Shown piece after piece: positions 39,356-48,995 of a stretch of DNA of 64,000 nt. The number at the start of each line of letters is the position of its first letter. The stretch's first letter is position 1. The notes below the pieces were generated by a model that was not told where the DNA came from, ran no database searches, and was given only the letters and a program-made list of their open reading frames with translations. Position numbers and translations under genes: made by a program. This stretch comes from Lewinellaceae bacterium. GTDB lineage: Bacteria > Bacteroidota > Bacteroidia > Chitinophagales > Saprospiraceae. Where the stretch lies: assembly GCA_020636405.1 (NCBI GenBank), contig JACJXW010000004.1:1302001-1366000 (forward strand). The letters are read 5' to 3'.

Positions 39356-41200
39356 ATGCGTAAGACAACCGAAATACAGGAAGAGGTAACCATCAAGTTC
39401 GCCGGCGATTCCGGCGACGGCATGCAGCTGACGGGAACTTTGTTTACCGACAATACGGCCCTGGGTGGGAGAGACCTGGCGACCTTCCCGGATTTTCCGG
39501 CGGAGATCCGCGCGCCGCAGGGCACTCTTGCCGGCGTCTCGGGTTTTCAGCTGCACTTCGGCAGCCGGGAGATCCTTACCCCGGGCGATGAGTACGACGT
39601 ACTGGTCGCGATGAATGCCGCCGCCCTGAAGGCCAACATCGACAGGATGAACCCCGGCAGCACCATTATCGTCAATACGGATGGTTTTGACAAGAAGAAC
39701 CTGCGCCTGGCCAAATACGAGGAGGGGCAGAATCCGTTGGAAAACGGCGCCCTCGACGGCTTTGAGGTCATCGAAATACAGGTTACCAAACTCACGCGCG
39801 AAAGCCTGAAGGACGCACCCCTGAGCACTAAGGAAAAGGACCTGTGTAAGAATATGTTTGTCCTGGGCTTCCTGTACTGGCGCTACAACCGGCAGATGGA
39901 TTCGACGATAGCATACCTCGGCGCCAAGTTCGGGCGCAAGCCGGAGGTCCTCGACGCCAATATCGCAGCGCTCAAAGCCGGGTACCACTACGGGGAGACG
40001 ACCGAAACCTTCACCACCCGCTACGAGGTGAAAGCGGCGCCTCTGGAAAAGGGCGTATACCGCAACGTAATGGGCAACGAAGCCTTAGTGATCGGCCTGA
40101 TCACCGCCGCGCAGAAGGCCGGCCTGCCGCTCTTCTACGGCAGCTATCCTATCACACCGGCTTCCGACGTGCTGCACGGCCTGGCCCAATACAAGCATTT
40201 CGGGGTCCGCACTTTTCAGGCCGAAGATGAGATCGCCGCCATCTGCTCCGCCATCGGGGCGGCTTACGGCGGCAATCTGGCGGTGACCGGCACCTCGGGG
40301 CCGGGCATGGCATTGAAAACAGAAGCTATGGGCCTGGCCCTCATGCTGGAACTTCCTCTGGTGATCTGCAATATTCAACGCGGCGGGCCCTCTACCGGAC
40401 TGCCCACCAAGACCGAACAATCGGACTTGCTGCAGGCGCTCTATGGCCGCAACGGCGAAAGCCCCATGCCGGTCATTGCCTCCAGCTCGCCGGCCGATTG
40501 CTTCTATGCCGCCTTCGAAGCCTCCCGCATCGCCCTGCAGCACATGACTCCGGTCATCCTGCTCAGTGACGGCTATATCGCCAATGGCGCCGAACCCTGG
40601 AAGTTCCCGAAAGCCAAGGATATACCAGAGATAAAAGTGCAGTTCAAAAAGCCTCTGGAGAACGGAGCGTCTTTCCTGCCTTACGGGCGCGATGAGCGCT
40701 ACGTACGCGAATGGGCCATTCCCGGCACCAAAGGGCTGGCGCACCGCATCGGTGGGCTGGAAAAACAGGCTGGTACCGGAGAGGTCTCTTACGATCCTGC
40801 TAACCATGAATATATGGTGAAGATCCGGGAAGCTAAAGTGGAAAAGATCGCAGACTTCATTCCGGAACAGGAGCTGTCCGCCGGCCCGTCAAAAGGGCAG
40901 GCCCTCTTCCTGGGCTGGGGCTCTACTTACGGCGTGATCAAAACCGTCGTACAGAATTTGCTGGAAGAAGGCTACGAGGTGGCCCACGCACACCTGCGGC
41001 ACCTGCGGCCCTTCCCCCGCAACCTGGGCGCTATGCTGGACAATTACGATAAGATCATCATCCCGGAGATCAACAACGGGCAGTTGTCGAAAGTCATCCG
41101 CGAGAAGTTCCTCCGGGAAGTGATCCCTTATAATAAGATACAGGGTGTGCCGATCACAAAAGCGGAATTGAAGGATTTTGCTAAGCAGGTGCTGGGGTAG
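39356..41200 (+). CDS. korA: 2-oxoacid:ferredoxin oxidoreductase alpha subunit (gamma-alpha fusion)
   Basis: 614 residues. The N-terminal gamma domain (about 8-190) begins TIKFAGDSGDGMQLTGTLF and contains FPDFPAEIRAPQGTLAGVSG. The alpha domain (about 220-610) has GSYPITPASDVLHGLAQYKH, FQAEDEIAAICSAIGAAYGG, VTGTSGPGMALKTEAMGLAL, IQRGGPSTGLPTKTEQSDL and VAHAHLRHLRPFPRNLG, the conserved landmarks of the family. With KorB it converts 2-oxoglutarate (or pyruvate) and CoA to acyl-CoA, CO2 and reduced ferredoxin. The gamma-alpha fusion with a separate beta is the two-subunit form common in aerobic Bacteroidota. A 78-nt spacer with repeats separates it from korB. Choice of 2-oxoglutarate over pyruvate is an inference. 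Confidence 0.94.
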   Translation: MRKTTEIQEEVTIKFAGDSGDGMQLTGTLFTDNTALGGRDLATFPDFPAEIRAPQGTLAGVSGFQLHFGSREILTPGDEYDVLVAMNAAALKANIDRMNPGSTIIVNTDGFDKKNLRLAKYEEGQNPLENGALDGFEVIEIQVTKLTRESLKDAPLSTKEKDLCKNMFVLGFLYWRYNRQMDSTIAYLGAKFGRKPEVLDANIAALKAGYHYGETTETFTTRYEVKAAPLEKGVYRNVMGNEALVIGLITAAQKAGLPLFYGSYPITPASDVLHGLAQYKHFGVRTFQAEDEIAAICSAIGAAYGGNLAVTGTSGPGMALKTEAMGLALMLELPLVICNIQRGGPSTGLPTKTEQSDLLQALYGRNGESPMPVIASSSPADCFYAAFEASRIALQHMTPVILLSDGYIANGAEPWKFPKAKDIPEIKVQFKKPLENGASFLPYGRDERYVREWAIPGTKGLAHRIGGLEKQAGTGEVSYDPANHEYMVKIREAKVEKIADFIPEQELSAGPSKGQALFLGWGSTYGVIKTVVQNLLEEGYEVAHAHLRHLRPFPRNLGAMLDNYDKIIIPEINNGQLSKVIREKFLREVIPYNKIQGVPITKAELKDFAKQVLG

Positions 41201-41250
41201 GTGTGTATTGGTGCATAAGTGCATTTGTGCATAAGTTGGAGCCCTGCAAT

Positions 41251-41274
41251 CACTCATTCACTCATTCACTCATT
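41251..41274 (+). repeat. 8-nt tandem repeat (cactcatt) in the korA-korB spacer
   Basis: Three exact copies of cactcatt at 41251-41274, followed by caat and the korB ATG at 41279. Just upstream (41211-41236) the word gtgcataagt occurs twice. Same class as the other periodic intra-operon spacers. Confidence 0.75.
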
Positions 41275-41278
41275 CAAT

Positions 41279-42319
41279 ATGCCGACAACGAACGGAACCA
41301 CAATACTGACCGCTAAAGATTTTGCAACCGACCAGGACGTGCGCTGGTGCCCGGGTTGCGGCGATTATTCCATCCTCAAGCAGGTGCAAACGGTGTTCGC
41401 CGAACTGGGTTTCGACCGCGACGAGGTGGCCATCATTTCGGGCATTGGGTGCTCTTCCCGCTTTCCCTATTATATGGAAACTTACGGCATGCACTCCATT
41501 CACGGGCGTGCGCCATCGGTGGCCTCCGGGCTGAAACTGGCCAACCCGGATCTGCACGTCTGGGTGATCACCGGCGATGGGGACGGGCTCTCGATCGGCG
41601 GAAACCACCTGCTCCACCTGTTGCGGCGCAACTTCAACGTCAACGTCCTGTTGTTCAACAACCAGATCTACGGCCTGACTAAAGGCCAATATTCTCCTAC
41701 TTCTGAAGAGTTCAAGGTGACCAAGTCGACCCCTATGGGTTCTCTGGACCATCCGGTCAACCCTCTGGCCTTTGCTCTCGGCGCCGAAGGGACCTTCGTC
41801 GCCCGCGCGATGGACCGCGACCCCAAGCACCTCAAAGAGATGCTCCACCGTTGTCATCAACACAATGGAACCTCCTTCCTGGAGATCTATCAGAACTGCA
41901 ACATCTTTAACGACGGCGCTTTCTTTACCTTCACCGACAAGGAGACTAAACCCGAAACGACGATCTTCCTGGAACACGGCCAGCCCCTGCGGTTTGGACA
42001 AAATATGGAGAAGGGGATCCGCCTCGATTGCTCCCGTCCTCAGGCCGTCGACCTCGAAAAGGACGGCTATTCCCCTGGCGACCTCTGGATACACGACGAG
42101 ACAGACATTTATAAGGCGCACTTGTTGTCCCGCTTTTTCGATGTTCCCGGCCAGCAACAAAAGGCGGTTCTGCCGCGCCCCTTCGGCGTGCTTTACGCCG
42201 CTGAACGGCCCAGCTATGAAGATATGCTCTACGATCAGCTTAAAGAGGCTGTCGGAAGGAAAGGAGAAGGCAAGCTGGATGAGCTCCTCGCAGGTAGTAC
42301 GACCTGGGAGATCAGTTGA
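41279..42319 (+). CDS. korB: 2-oxoacid:ferredoxin oxidoreductase beta subunit (TPP-binding)
   Basis: 346 residues from the ATG at 41279; earlier in-frame codons translate spacer repeat. RWCPGCGDYSILKQVQTVF carries the cysteines of the family's [4Fe-4S] site, and IGCSSRFPYYM, TYGMHSIHGRAPSVASGLKL and VWVITGDGDGLSIGGNHLLH with VNVLLFNNQIYGLTKGQYSP form the thiamine diphosphate site (GDGD...NN). It completes the KorAB enzyme with the upstream alpha subunit. It converges on the giant protease gene, with a structured 231-nt gap between. Confidence 0.95.
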   Translation: MPTTNGTTILTAKDFATDQDVRWCPGCGDYSILKQVQTVFAELGFDRDEVAIISGIGCSSRFPYYMETYGMHSIHGRAPSVASGLKLANPDLHVWVITGDGDGLSIGGNHLLHLLRRNFNVNVLLFNNQIYGLTKGQYSPTSEEFKVTKSTPMGSLDHPVNPLAFALGAEGTFVARAMDRDPKHLKEMLHRCHQHNGTSFLEIYQNCNIFNDGAFFTFTDKETKPETTIFLEHGQPLRFGQNMEKGIRLDCSRPQAVDLEKDGYSPGDLWIHDETDIYKAHLLSRFFDVPGQQQKAVLPRPFGVLYAAERPSYEDMLYDQLKEAVGRKGEGKLDELLAGSTTWEIS

Positions 42320-42404
42320 TCTCAATGGGTTTTCTTATCGGCTCAAAATCAACCCAAAGGCCTCGTCCATCTGTAAAGAATACAAAGCCGGGCAGGGAAA
42401 CACT

Positions 42405-42464
42405 CTATGATCGTCCCTAACCCCTATTCCCGCCTTAGCGGTAGGGTAACTGCTGCGATCATAG
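42405..42464. terminator. Stem-loop between convergent korB and PKD-protease genes
   Basis: CTATGATCG (42405-42413) is complementary to CGATCATAG (42456-42464), and an inner CCCTA (42415-42419) pairs with TAGGG (42442-42446). The position between two convergent stop codons suggests a shared transcription end or 3' stability structure. There is no U-tract, so it is not a classical intrinsic terminator. Confidence 0.4.
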
Positions 42465-42550
42465 TATCTCCCTGTCCGTATTCATGACCAGCCCATGCCT
42501 TGCTCATAAGCAGGCGCGCTGAAACTTACAACCCCAAACCTGAAAAGCAC

Positions 42551-45500
42551 TCACTCCACCACTACTCGCCGGTACGCCCGTCTTTCCCCTGCCAGGACTT
42601 CCAGTATATAAACGCCCGCCGGTAGTTGCTTCAGATCCAGGTTCCGTTGCGAGTAGCCGGTATGGAAGCTGTCTTCCAGGTGGAAAACAGGCTGCCCCAC
42701 CACGTTCAGTAGATTCAGGTTCAGGTGATCGGCCGGCTGTCCCTGCAGGCGTACGGTAAAGGAGCCGTTATTGGGGTTAGGGAACAGGCTTAGCTCGCTT
42801 AGCCACGATTCATCCGCTATTCCGGATACGACTGCCGCTACAGTTGCCTCTGCTACGGATTCCCCGCAGGCATTGGAGACGGTGAGCACCACCGTATATT
42901 CTCCCGATTCGGCATAAGTATGCTGCGGGTTGGGTTCACCGCTGCCGTTTCCGTCGCCAAAGTCCCAGTTGTAGGACAACCCTACTCCGGTGGAGGTGTT
43001 GTTCAGGGACAGGGACAGTTCCTGCATATCGAAGTCAAAGGCCGCCGCCGGCACGCCAATGACCGTAACCAGTCCGGTTTCTTCCTGACTGTTCTCCCCG
43101 AAGGCATTGCTTACCGTCAGGCGTACATCGTACACGCCTGGCTGTTCGTACACTACAGTAGGATCTGGCTCGGTGGAGCTGTCCGGCGTACCGCCGGGGA
43201 AGGCCCACTGCCAGGCGGTAACTGTCCCTTCGGCCCCGTCGTCGAAGCTAATGGAAAGGGGGGCGCAGCCGCTCTCTACGGTAGCGGACAGGTTGGGCAT
43301 CGGCGCCGACCCGGTGAGCGTGATTACCTGCTCGGATGTGTCGGTCCCGCATTCGTTGGTGGCCAGCAGGGTTACCGTGTAATTCCCCCCCAGGCTGTAG
43401 GTATGTTCCGGCTCTTCGCTAGTGCTGCTGTTGCCGTCGCCGAAGAGCCATACGTAGCTGTCGGCATTTTCCGTGGTATTGGTAAAGTGAGCGGTAGCTT
43501 CATTGGAGGTGTATTCGAAACCACTCTGCGGCGGGCCGCCCACCACAATGATATTCTGTCGAGTGAGTGCACCCGAACCGGCGGCGTTGAGGGCGACCAG
43601 CGTTACTGAATAGACGCCGGGGGCCGGGTAGTTCACCGTAGGGTTGGGCTCGGACGCCGCCGCCGGTATTCCTCCGGGGAAGGACCAGGAGTAACTTTCC
43701 GCATTTTCCGAGCTGTTTTCGAAGGTTACCGTGAGGGGGGCGCAGCCTTCATTGCCCGAGGGGGTGAAAAGGGCTACCGGGGCTGCCAGGTCGATCGTAA
43801 CGGTATTTGAGGTGCTGGCCTCACCACATTCATTGACAGCGGTGAGAGTGGCCACGTACTCGCCCGGCGCATCGAAATGATGACTGGGGCTGGTTTCTGT
43901 GCTGGTGTTGCCGTCGCCAAAATCCCATTCGAAACCGAGGCTGTTGGTGGAGGTATTGGTGAATTGAGCTTCCAGCCCGTTAACCTGAAAACCAAAGCCG
44001 GGATCGGGGGCGGTGTTGACGAAAATTTCAACAGACTCCAGGCTGGACCCGGCAGCATTGGAAGCTTCCAGGGAAATGATATAGGCACCCGGGGCCGCAA
44101 AGGTAAAGCTCGGATTTTGCGCGTTGGAAATCTCCGGCATAGCGCCCGGCGCGGACCAGTTCCAACCGGTGGTATTGTTGCTGGACAGGTCATTTACCTG
44201 TACCGCGAAAGGTGCACAGCCGGAGGCGGCATCCAGCTCAAAGGCGGCGGTAGGTGCGGTAACGACGGACACCTCCTGGCTGCTGGTATCGCTGCCGCAG
44301 GCATTAGTGGCGATGAGCTGAACGGTATAGGTTCCATCCTGGGCGTACGTATGGGCAGGCTCGGTTTCCGTACTGGAATTGCCGTCGCCGAAATCCCAGG
44401 CGTAGCTGACGGCGTCCTGGCTGTTGTTGGTTAGGCTGAGGGTGGTTTGTCCAGGAGCAATACTGGCGGCGAAGGACGCCTCTGGAATATCCCCGACGGA
44501 CACGCTTATGGATTGCATGCTCGTCCCGGCGGCGTTGGAAGCTTCCAGGGTAATGGTATAGGCGCCCGGGGCCGCAAAGGTAAAGCTCGGATTTTGCGCA
44601 CCGGAAGTCTCCGGCGTAGCGCCCGGCGCGGACCAGTTCCAACCGGTAGTATTGTTGCTGGACAGGTCATTTACCTGTACCGTGAAAGGTGCACAGCCGG
44701 AGGCGGCATCCAACTCAAAGGCGGCGGTAGGTGCGGTAATGACGGACACCTCCTGGCTACTGGTATCGCTGCCGCAGGTATTGGTGGCGATGAGCTGAAC
44801 GGTATAGGTTCCGTCCTGGGCGTACGTATGGGCCGGCTCGGTTTCCGAACTGGAATTGCCGTCGCCGAAATCCCAATCGTAGCTGACGGCGTTCTGGCTG
44901 TTATTGGCCAGCCCGAGGATGGTTTGCCCCAGCGTGGTGGTTGTCGTGAAAGCAGACAACGGGACGTCCCCTACGTTTACGGAGAGGGTATCTGAGCTCA
45001 TCCCTGCAGCGTTTGCCGCTGTCAGAATGATGGTATAGGCGCCGGGCGCGGGGTAGGTGAAGCTGGGGTTAGGATCGAATGAAGCAGCTGGCATGGCTCC
45101 CGGAGCTGCCCATTCCCAGCTGGTGGTATTACTGCTGGACAGGTTATCCGGCTGAACGGCGAAGGGTGCGCAGCCGGTGTCGTTGGCCAGCCCAAGGGCC
45201 GCCGCCGGAGGGGTGATGACCTCTATTTGTTGAGTGAGGGAATCCCTGCCGCAGGCGTTGGCCGCAATGAGGGTTACGGAATAGACGCCGTCTGCTCCGA
45301 AGTCGAAGCTGGGGCTGTTTTCCGTACTGGTGGTTCCACCGGGGAAGGCCCAAAGGATGGTATCGGCGTTGCCGGATTGGTTTTCGAAATGCGCCAGGGT
45401 CTCTCCAAGGGTATAATCGATTGCAAAATTGCTTTGTGGCCCGCCTTCGATCACTACGCTTTGGGTAGTGGTGTCGCTGCCTGCAGGATTGCCGGCAATC

Positions 45501-47851
45501 AGCGTCACCATATAAGTGCCAGGTGCATTGAAGGTGACCACCGGGCCTGGCAGGGTAGAAGTCGCCGGGTTCCCACCCTGGAATTGCCATTGAAAATCGG
45601 TAGCATTGGGGCTGGATCCATTATCGAACTGAACCATCAGTGGAGCACAGCCGGATAGCACGCTGGCGGAAAAGGCAGCGCTGGGTGGTGTGAAGATATT
45701 GATGTTCTGGCTCAAGGCGTCATCCCCACAGGGGCCGTAGGCGGTCAGCGTGGCCGTATATGTGCCATTGGCGGCGTAAGTATGGGTAGGGTTTTTCAGG
45801 TTACTGTTCGTTCCGTCTCCAAAGTCCCAGTACCAGCTATCCGCTCCGGTGGAGGTATTGGTAAATTGAACAGTGAGGTTACCGGGGCTGGCCTGCATGG
45901 AATAGGAAGCTACGGGCTCGGGGAATATCTCAACATACCCCTGTTGCACGGCATTGCTGGTAGTGCCCAGGGCATTGGTTGTAACCAGAGTGACGGCATA
46001 GAGCCCGGGCGTTTCGTAATCGACAATGGGATTGGGGGAAGTAGAAGTACTGGGATTTCCCCCTTCAAACGTCCAGTTCCAGGAAACCGGGAGGCCGCTG
46101 GTCTGGTCGGTAAAGGAGACCCTGGTTCCGGGGCACCCTTGTTGGGTGTTGGAGGCGAAAGCAGCCTGCATAGGCATTTCTACGACGATGTACTGTTCCG
46201 CAGTTACCGGGCCGCAAGCGCTGTTGGCCGTGAGGGTGGCCAGATAAAGGCCGTCAACCAGGTAAGTATGGGAAGGAGAAGATTGGTTGCTGATGGAGCC
46301 GTCTCCAAAACTCCACTGAAAATCCTGGGCGTTGCTGGAGGTATTGTCAAAGTATACTGTCAGCCCGTCGACCATAACGGAGAACTGGGCAATAGGCTGC
46401 GGTTCGACTACTATGAGATCTGGTATGACGACCGTGTTGTCTCCGCCGATATTGGAGACGGTGAGGATGACATCGTAAACCCCCGGAGTGTTGTAGGTGA
46501 CGGTCGGGAAAGAATTGCTTGAGGTGGCCGGTGTCCCTCCCGGGAATTGCCAGCTGAGATTATCGACCTGTCCGGTGGAAAGGTCGCTGAAATGGACCAC
46601 CAGTGGGTTGCAGCCGCTGGTAGGGTTGGCCGCCAGTGCGGCAACAGGCGGGTCAATGACCGTCCCGCAGGTAGTGAGGCAACCGGGCACACTGATAAGC
46701 GCATTGACGAAAGAGTTGATCGCCGAGCGGGAAGCATTCGACCAGGAATTACTGTTGTTGACGGAAGGCGCCATGATGAAGTTGCTGCCGGGAGAATCGT
46801 GCCCGGCATTAAAGTTGTGGCCGAACTCATGGGCCTGCAATACCCGAAGCAGGGCGCCGTTGGTGCTGAAATTCTGCAACACATTGAACCGGGCATCAGT
46901 ACAGGTGCTGCCCACCCAGGCAACGCCGATGGCGTCGCCCAGGAAGTCGCGGTTACTCCACAGCGAAGCCAGGTCATAATTGACGCCAAAACCGCCGTTG
47001 TTGCCCCAGTCGGTGAAGTTGTCGAGCAGGAATCCGGAATTCCGGGAACTGGTCCAGGGGTCGCAGGTGGAGCAAGAAGAGACATACATGGCCGCTACCA
47101 CAAAGAAGATCTGGTGGTTGAATTCATCATCATAGTTGGATTGAACGTTGTTCAGTACGCCCAACATGAAGTTTTCCACCCCATTGACCGAGCCAAATTG
47201 CTGGACCATGGAAAAGTCGGCGGCCAGGGCAACTTCTGCCTGGAAACAGGCCAGTACAAAACGTTCGGCCTGCGGAGCCGGCAGCTCCCGGGTTTGGGGC
47301 GTAACCTCTCCGTCCCAGCCACAGGTAAAGGCCCCGGCATTGGCCACAGCGCTGGCAGGATAGGCCAGGTAAATGTCTTCCTCCAGCCCCGGGTCATAAT
47401 ACCACGCGGGTTCTATGTAATAGGTTTCATTGCCCGTTTCGACAAAACCATAAATGAAATGCTCATCCAGGGTGAGGCGGGCCTCTCCGCCCTGGGCTCC
47501 GAGGGTTTTGCCCTGGAAGGTTTTATTTGCTGTATGGGGCTGTACTTCTTCGCCACGGGGGGTGAGGGCCACCAGGCGATAGTGCTCGGGCCTGATGTCC
47601 TGCGCCTGCAAAGAAAGCTGCCAATGGTAAGTGTCTCCGAGCTGCAATTCCAGCGGCAGGCTGCCCGGCGTGCTTTTTACATAGCGGTTCAAAGTCGGTG
47701 CATCGATCTGGAACAGGTGGTACTCCGAGAACTGCCGGGTAAAGGCCTCCGGGTCGGAAGGTGCTGTACTGCTTCCCCGAAAGACGGGTTGGGCAGACAA
47801 GAAAGAGGGGGCAAAAGACAGGACTAATGCGATGATGTAGGCGTGCTTCAT
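42551..47851 (-). CDS. Giant T9SS metalloprotease (reprolysin-like M12B) with 16 PKD domains
   Basis: 1766 residues with a signal peptide (MKHAYIIALVLSFAPSFLSA). A propeptide-like region of about 190 residues precedes a zinc protease domain with HEFGHNFNAGHD at residues 341-352 (HExxHxxxxxH, with an extra HD as in reprolysins) and a Met-turn-like FIMAPS. It runs to about residue 400 (CLTTCGTVIDP). Sixteen PKD domains follow, alternating a long type (xSGCAPxxVxF...FPGG/APGA) with a short type (WDFGDG); domains 8-11 are close copies. The C-terminus (LSLFPNPNNGSFTVRL, LDLKQLPAGVYILEVLAGER) is a type A sorting domain. The protein is predicted to be secreted by T9SS and anchored or released, degrading extracellular protein. 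Substrate is unknown. Confidence 0.92.
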   Translation of the reverse strand: MKHAYIIALVLSFAPSFLSAQPVFRGSSTAPSDPEAFTRQFSEYHLFQIDAPTLNRYVKSTPGSLPLELQLGDTYHWQLSLQAQDIRPEHYRLVALTPRGEEVQPHTANKTFQGKTLGAQGGEARLTLDEHFIYGFVETGNETYYIEPAWYYDPGLEEDIYLAYPASAVANAGAFTCGWDGEVTPQTRELPAPQAERFVLACFQAEVALAADFSMVQQFGSVNGVENFMLGVLNNVQSNYDDEFNHQIFFVVAAMYVSSCSTCDPWTSSRNSGFLLDNFTDWGNNGGFGVNYDLASLWSNRDFLGDAIGVAWVGSTCTDARFNVLQNFSTNGALLRVLQAHEFGHNFNAGHDSPGSNFIMAPSVNNSNSWSNASRSAINSFVNALISVPGCLTTCGTVIDPPVAALAANPTSGCNPLVVHFSDLSTGQVDNLSWQFPGGTPATSSNSFPTVTYNTPGVYDVILTVSNIGGDNTVVIPDLIVVEPQPIAQFSVMVDGLTVYFDNTSSNAQDFQWSFGDGSISNQSSPSHTYLVDGLYLATLTANSACGPVTAEQYIVVEMPMQAAFASNTQQGCPGTRVSFTDQTSGLPVSWNWTFEGGNPSTSTSPNPIVDYETPGLYAVTLVTTNALGTTSNAVQQGYVEIFPEPVASYSMQASPGNLTVQFTNTSTGADSWYWDFGDGTNSNLKNPTHTYAANGTYTATLTAYGPCGDDALSQNINIFTPPSAAFSASVLSGCAPLMVQFDNGSSPNATDFQWQFQGGNPATSTLPGPVVTFNAPGTYMVTLIAGNPAGSDTTTQSVVIEGGPQSNFAIDYTLGETLAHFENQSGNADTILWAFPGGTTSTENSPSFDFGADGVYSVTLIAANACGRDSLTQQIEVITPPAAALGLANDTGCAPFAVQPDNLSSSNTTSWEWAAPGAMPAASFDPNPSFTYPAPGAYTIILTAANAAGMSSDTLSVNVGDVPLSAFTTTTTLGQTILGLANNSQNAVSYDWDFGDGNSSSETEPAHTYAQDGTYTVQLIATNTCGSDTSSQEVSVITAPTAAFELDAASGCAPFTVQVNDLSSNNTTGWNWSAPGATPETSGAQNPSFTFAAPGAYTITLEASNAAGTSMQSISVSVGDIPEASFAASIAPGQTTLSLTNNSQDAVSYAWDFGDGNSSTETEPAHTYAQDGTYTVQLIATNACGSDTSSQEVSVVTAPTAAFELDAASGCAPFAVQVNDLSSNNTTGWNWSAPGAMPEISNAQNPSFTFAAPGAYIISLEASNAAGSSLESVEIFVNTAPDPGFGFQVNGLEAQFTNTSTNSLGFEWDFGDGNTSTETSPSHHFDAPGEYVATLTAVNECGEASTSNTVTIDLAAPVALFTPSGNEGCAPLTVTFENSSENAESYSWSFPGGIPAAASEPNPTVNYPAPGVYSVTLVALNAAGSGALTRQNIIVVGGPPQSGFEYTSNEATAHFTNTTENADSYVWLFGDGNSSTSEEPEHTYSLGGNYTVTLLATNECGTDTSEQVITLTGSAPMPNLSATVESGCAPLSISFDDGAEGTVTAWQWAFPGGTPDSSTEPDPTVVYEQPGVYDVRLTVSNAFGENSQEETGLVTVIGVPAAAFDFDMQELSLSLNNTSTGVGLSYNWDFGDGNGSGEPNPQHTYAESGEYTVVLTVSNACGESVAEATVAAVVSGIADESWLSELSLFPNPNNGSFTVRLQGQPADHLNLNLLNVVGQPVFHLEDSFHTGYSQRNLDLKQLPAGVYILEVLAGERRAYRRVVVE

Positions 47852-48234
47852 CTCTAATTTGCGTTTATGCGTTTTGGATAAACTCTAATGCAGTAGTGGA
47901 ATAATGGGAGATCGGTTTTCGGTTACAGTTAGCCGGAAATGTTCTCAAAGCTTATGGGGTGAGGATTTTAGGACCGGTGCCCGAAATTAACGGTTAATTC
48001 CTTTTTGTGGAAACAGAATGTGAAAATAGTCGCCTACCTAACGGTTGTTGCTAAGTTTTTGTTAAAAATGCGGATGCAGGCAACTGAACCCTTTCCAAAA
48101 GGGACTTATACTTACACCTGGCAAAGAAGGGCCGAATTTTATCCGCTATCCGTCGAATTGTGGTGTAATTTGCCCGGGCTGGGCTCTAAAACCGTTACAC
48201 AAGTATATCTTTGTATCAAAATGCCGATTTTCAC
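47852..48234. other. 383-nt divergent gap between the protease and small barrel genes
   Basis: TATCTTTG at 48206-48213 fits the -7 consensus TAnnTTTG and lies 21 nt before the barrel gene ATG; no TTG sits at the matching -33 distance. The words taacggtt occur at about 47988 and 48040. The open frame at 48005-48238 has no features of a protein. Nothing else is recognised. Confidence 0.4.
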
Positions 48235-48855
48235 ATGAAAAGGATCATTCAATTTAGCTTACTGTTGTTTGTACTGTTATTCACCTTTCAGATGGATGCC
48301 TATGGGCAGCGGGGAGGAAAAAAGAAGTCGGAAACCGATAAATACTTTGATGAAAGCGGAGGCTTCGCCCACCGGCTGTGGTACGGTGGTGGCTTTACTC
48401 TTGGATTTTCGGGCAATAGCTTTTCCAGCATTTTCCAGCTGGGAGTGTCGCCTATGGTTGGATACAAGATTACCGACGAATTTTCCATAGGGCCCCGGTT
48501 GTCTTTGCTGTACCTGCTGTACCGGGCGGAAACAGGCACCATCGATGGTGTTCAGACTGCCAACCTGTTCAACTATGGCCTGGGCGCTTTCACCCGCTAC
48601 AAGATCACCCGTTCGATTTTCGCTCACCTGGAATATGGTTTCGACAATGAGGTGCAAACCATCAATTATGACCTCAACGCCAAAGATTGGGTAGCCAACC
48701 GACAACTGAGAAACAACGCTTTCGTCGGCGGCGGTTTCAGCGATGGAAACGGGGTGTGGGGCTACGAGATCTATCTGCTCTACAATGTTCTTCAGGAAGA
48801 CAACACGCTCGACCTGCCCTTCGATTTCCGCTTCGGGTTGACCTATAACTTTTAA
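48235..48855 (+). CDS. Small outer-membrane beta-barrel protein
   Basis: 206 residues from the ATG at 48235 (a TTG at 48211 would extend it but overlaps the -7 box). The signal peptide is MKRIIQFSLLLFVLLFTFQMDAYG. A charged linker (GKKKSETDKYFDESGG) is followed by alternating strands: HRLWYGGGFTLGFSGNSFSS, FQLGVSPMVGYKITDEFSIG, PRLSLLYLLYRAE, YGLGAFTRYKITRSIFAHLE and a final FRFGLTYNF ending in Phe. This is the pattern of small Bacteroidota barrel proteins, often T9SS-linked or porin-like. No precise family. Confidence 0.75.
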   Translation: MKRIIQFSLLLFVLLFTFQMDAYGQRGGKKKSETDKYFDESGGFAHRLWYGGGFTLGFSGNSFSSIFQLGVSPMVGYKITDEFSIGPRLSLLYLLYRAETGTIDGVQTANLFNYGLGAFTRYKITRSIFAHLEYGFDNEVQTINYDLNAKDWVANRQLRNNAFVGGGFSDGNGVWGYEIYLLYNVLQEDNTLDLPFDFRFGLTYNF

Positions 48856-48880
48856 CCATGCCGTTGGTGGTGTAAAAATG

Positions 48881-48974
48881 GAACGCGGATGACGCAGGCC
48901 CGGCAGATTTCGCGGGCAAGGCAACAAAGTGCCCTATCCGCATTATCTGCGCCATACCCGCGTCATCCGCGTTC
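48881..48974. repeat. 94-nt imperfect palindrome between convergent genes
   Basis: gaacgcggatgacgc (48881-48895) is the exact reverse complement of gcgtcatccgcgttc (48960-48974). Inside, cagat (48903-48907) pairs with atctg (48945-48949), and a gggc/gccc pair lies around 48914-48934. The words cgcggat and gacgc resemble the periodic words found in other spacers. It occupies most of the 140-nt gap between the barrel gene stop and the giant repeat gene stop, so it may act as a bidirectional transcription end or be a copy of a dispersed repeat. Confidence 0.7.
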
Positions 48975-48995
48975 TATTCTCTCAAAACTTCCTGG

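Noticed and set aside
46547..47827. 426-codon + strand frame over the metalloprotease gene
   Set aside because: Antisense to the conserved HExxH domain; no independent features.
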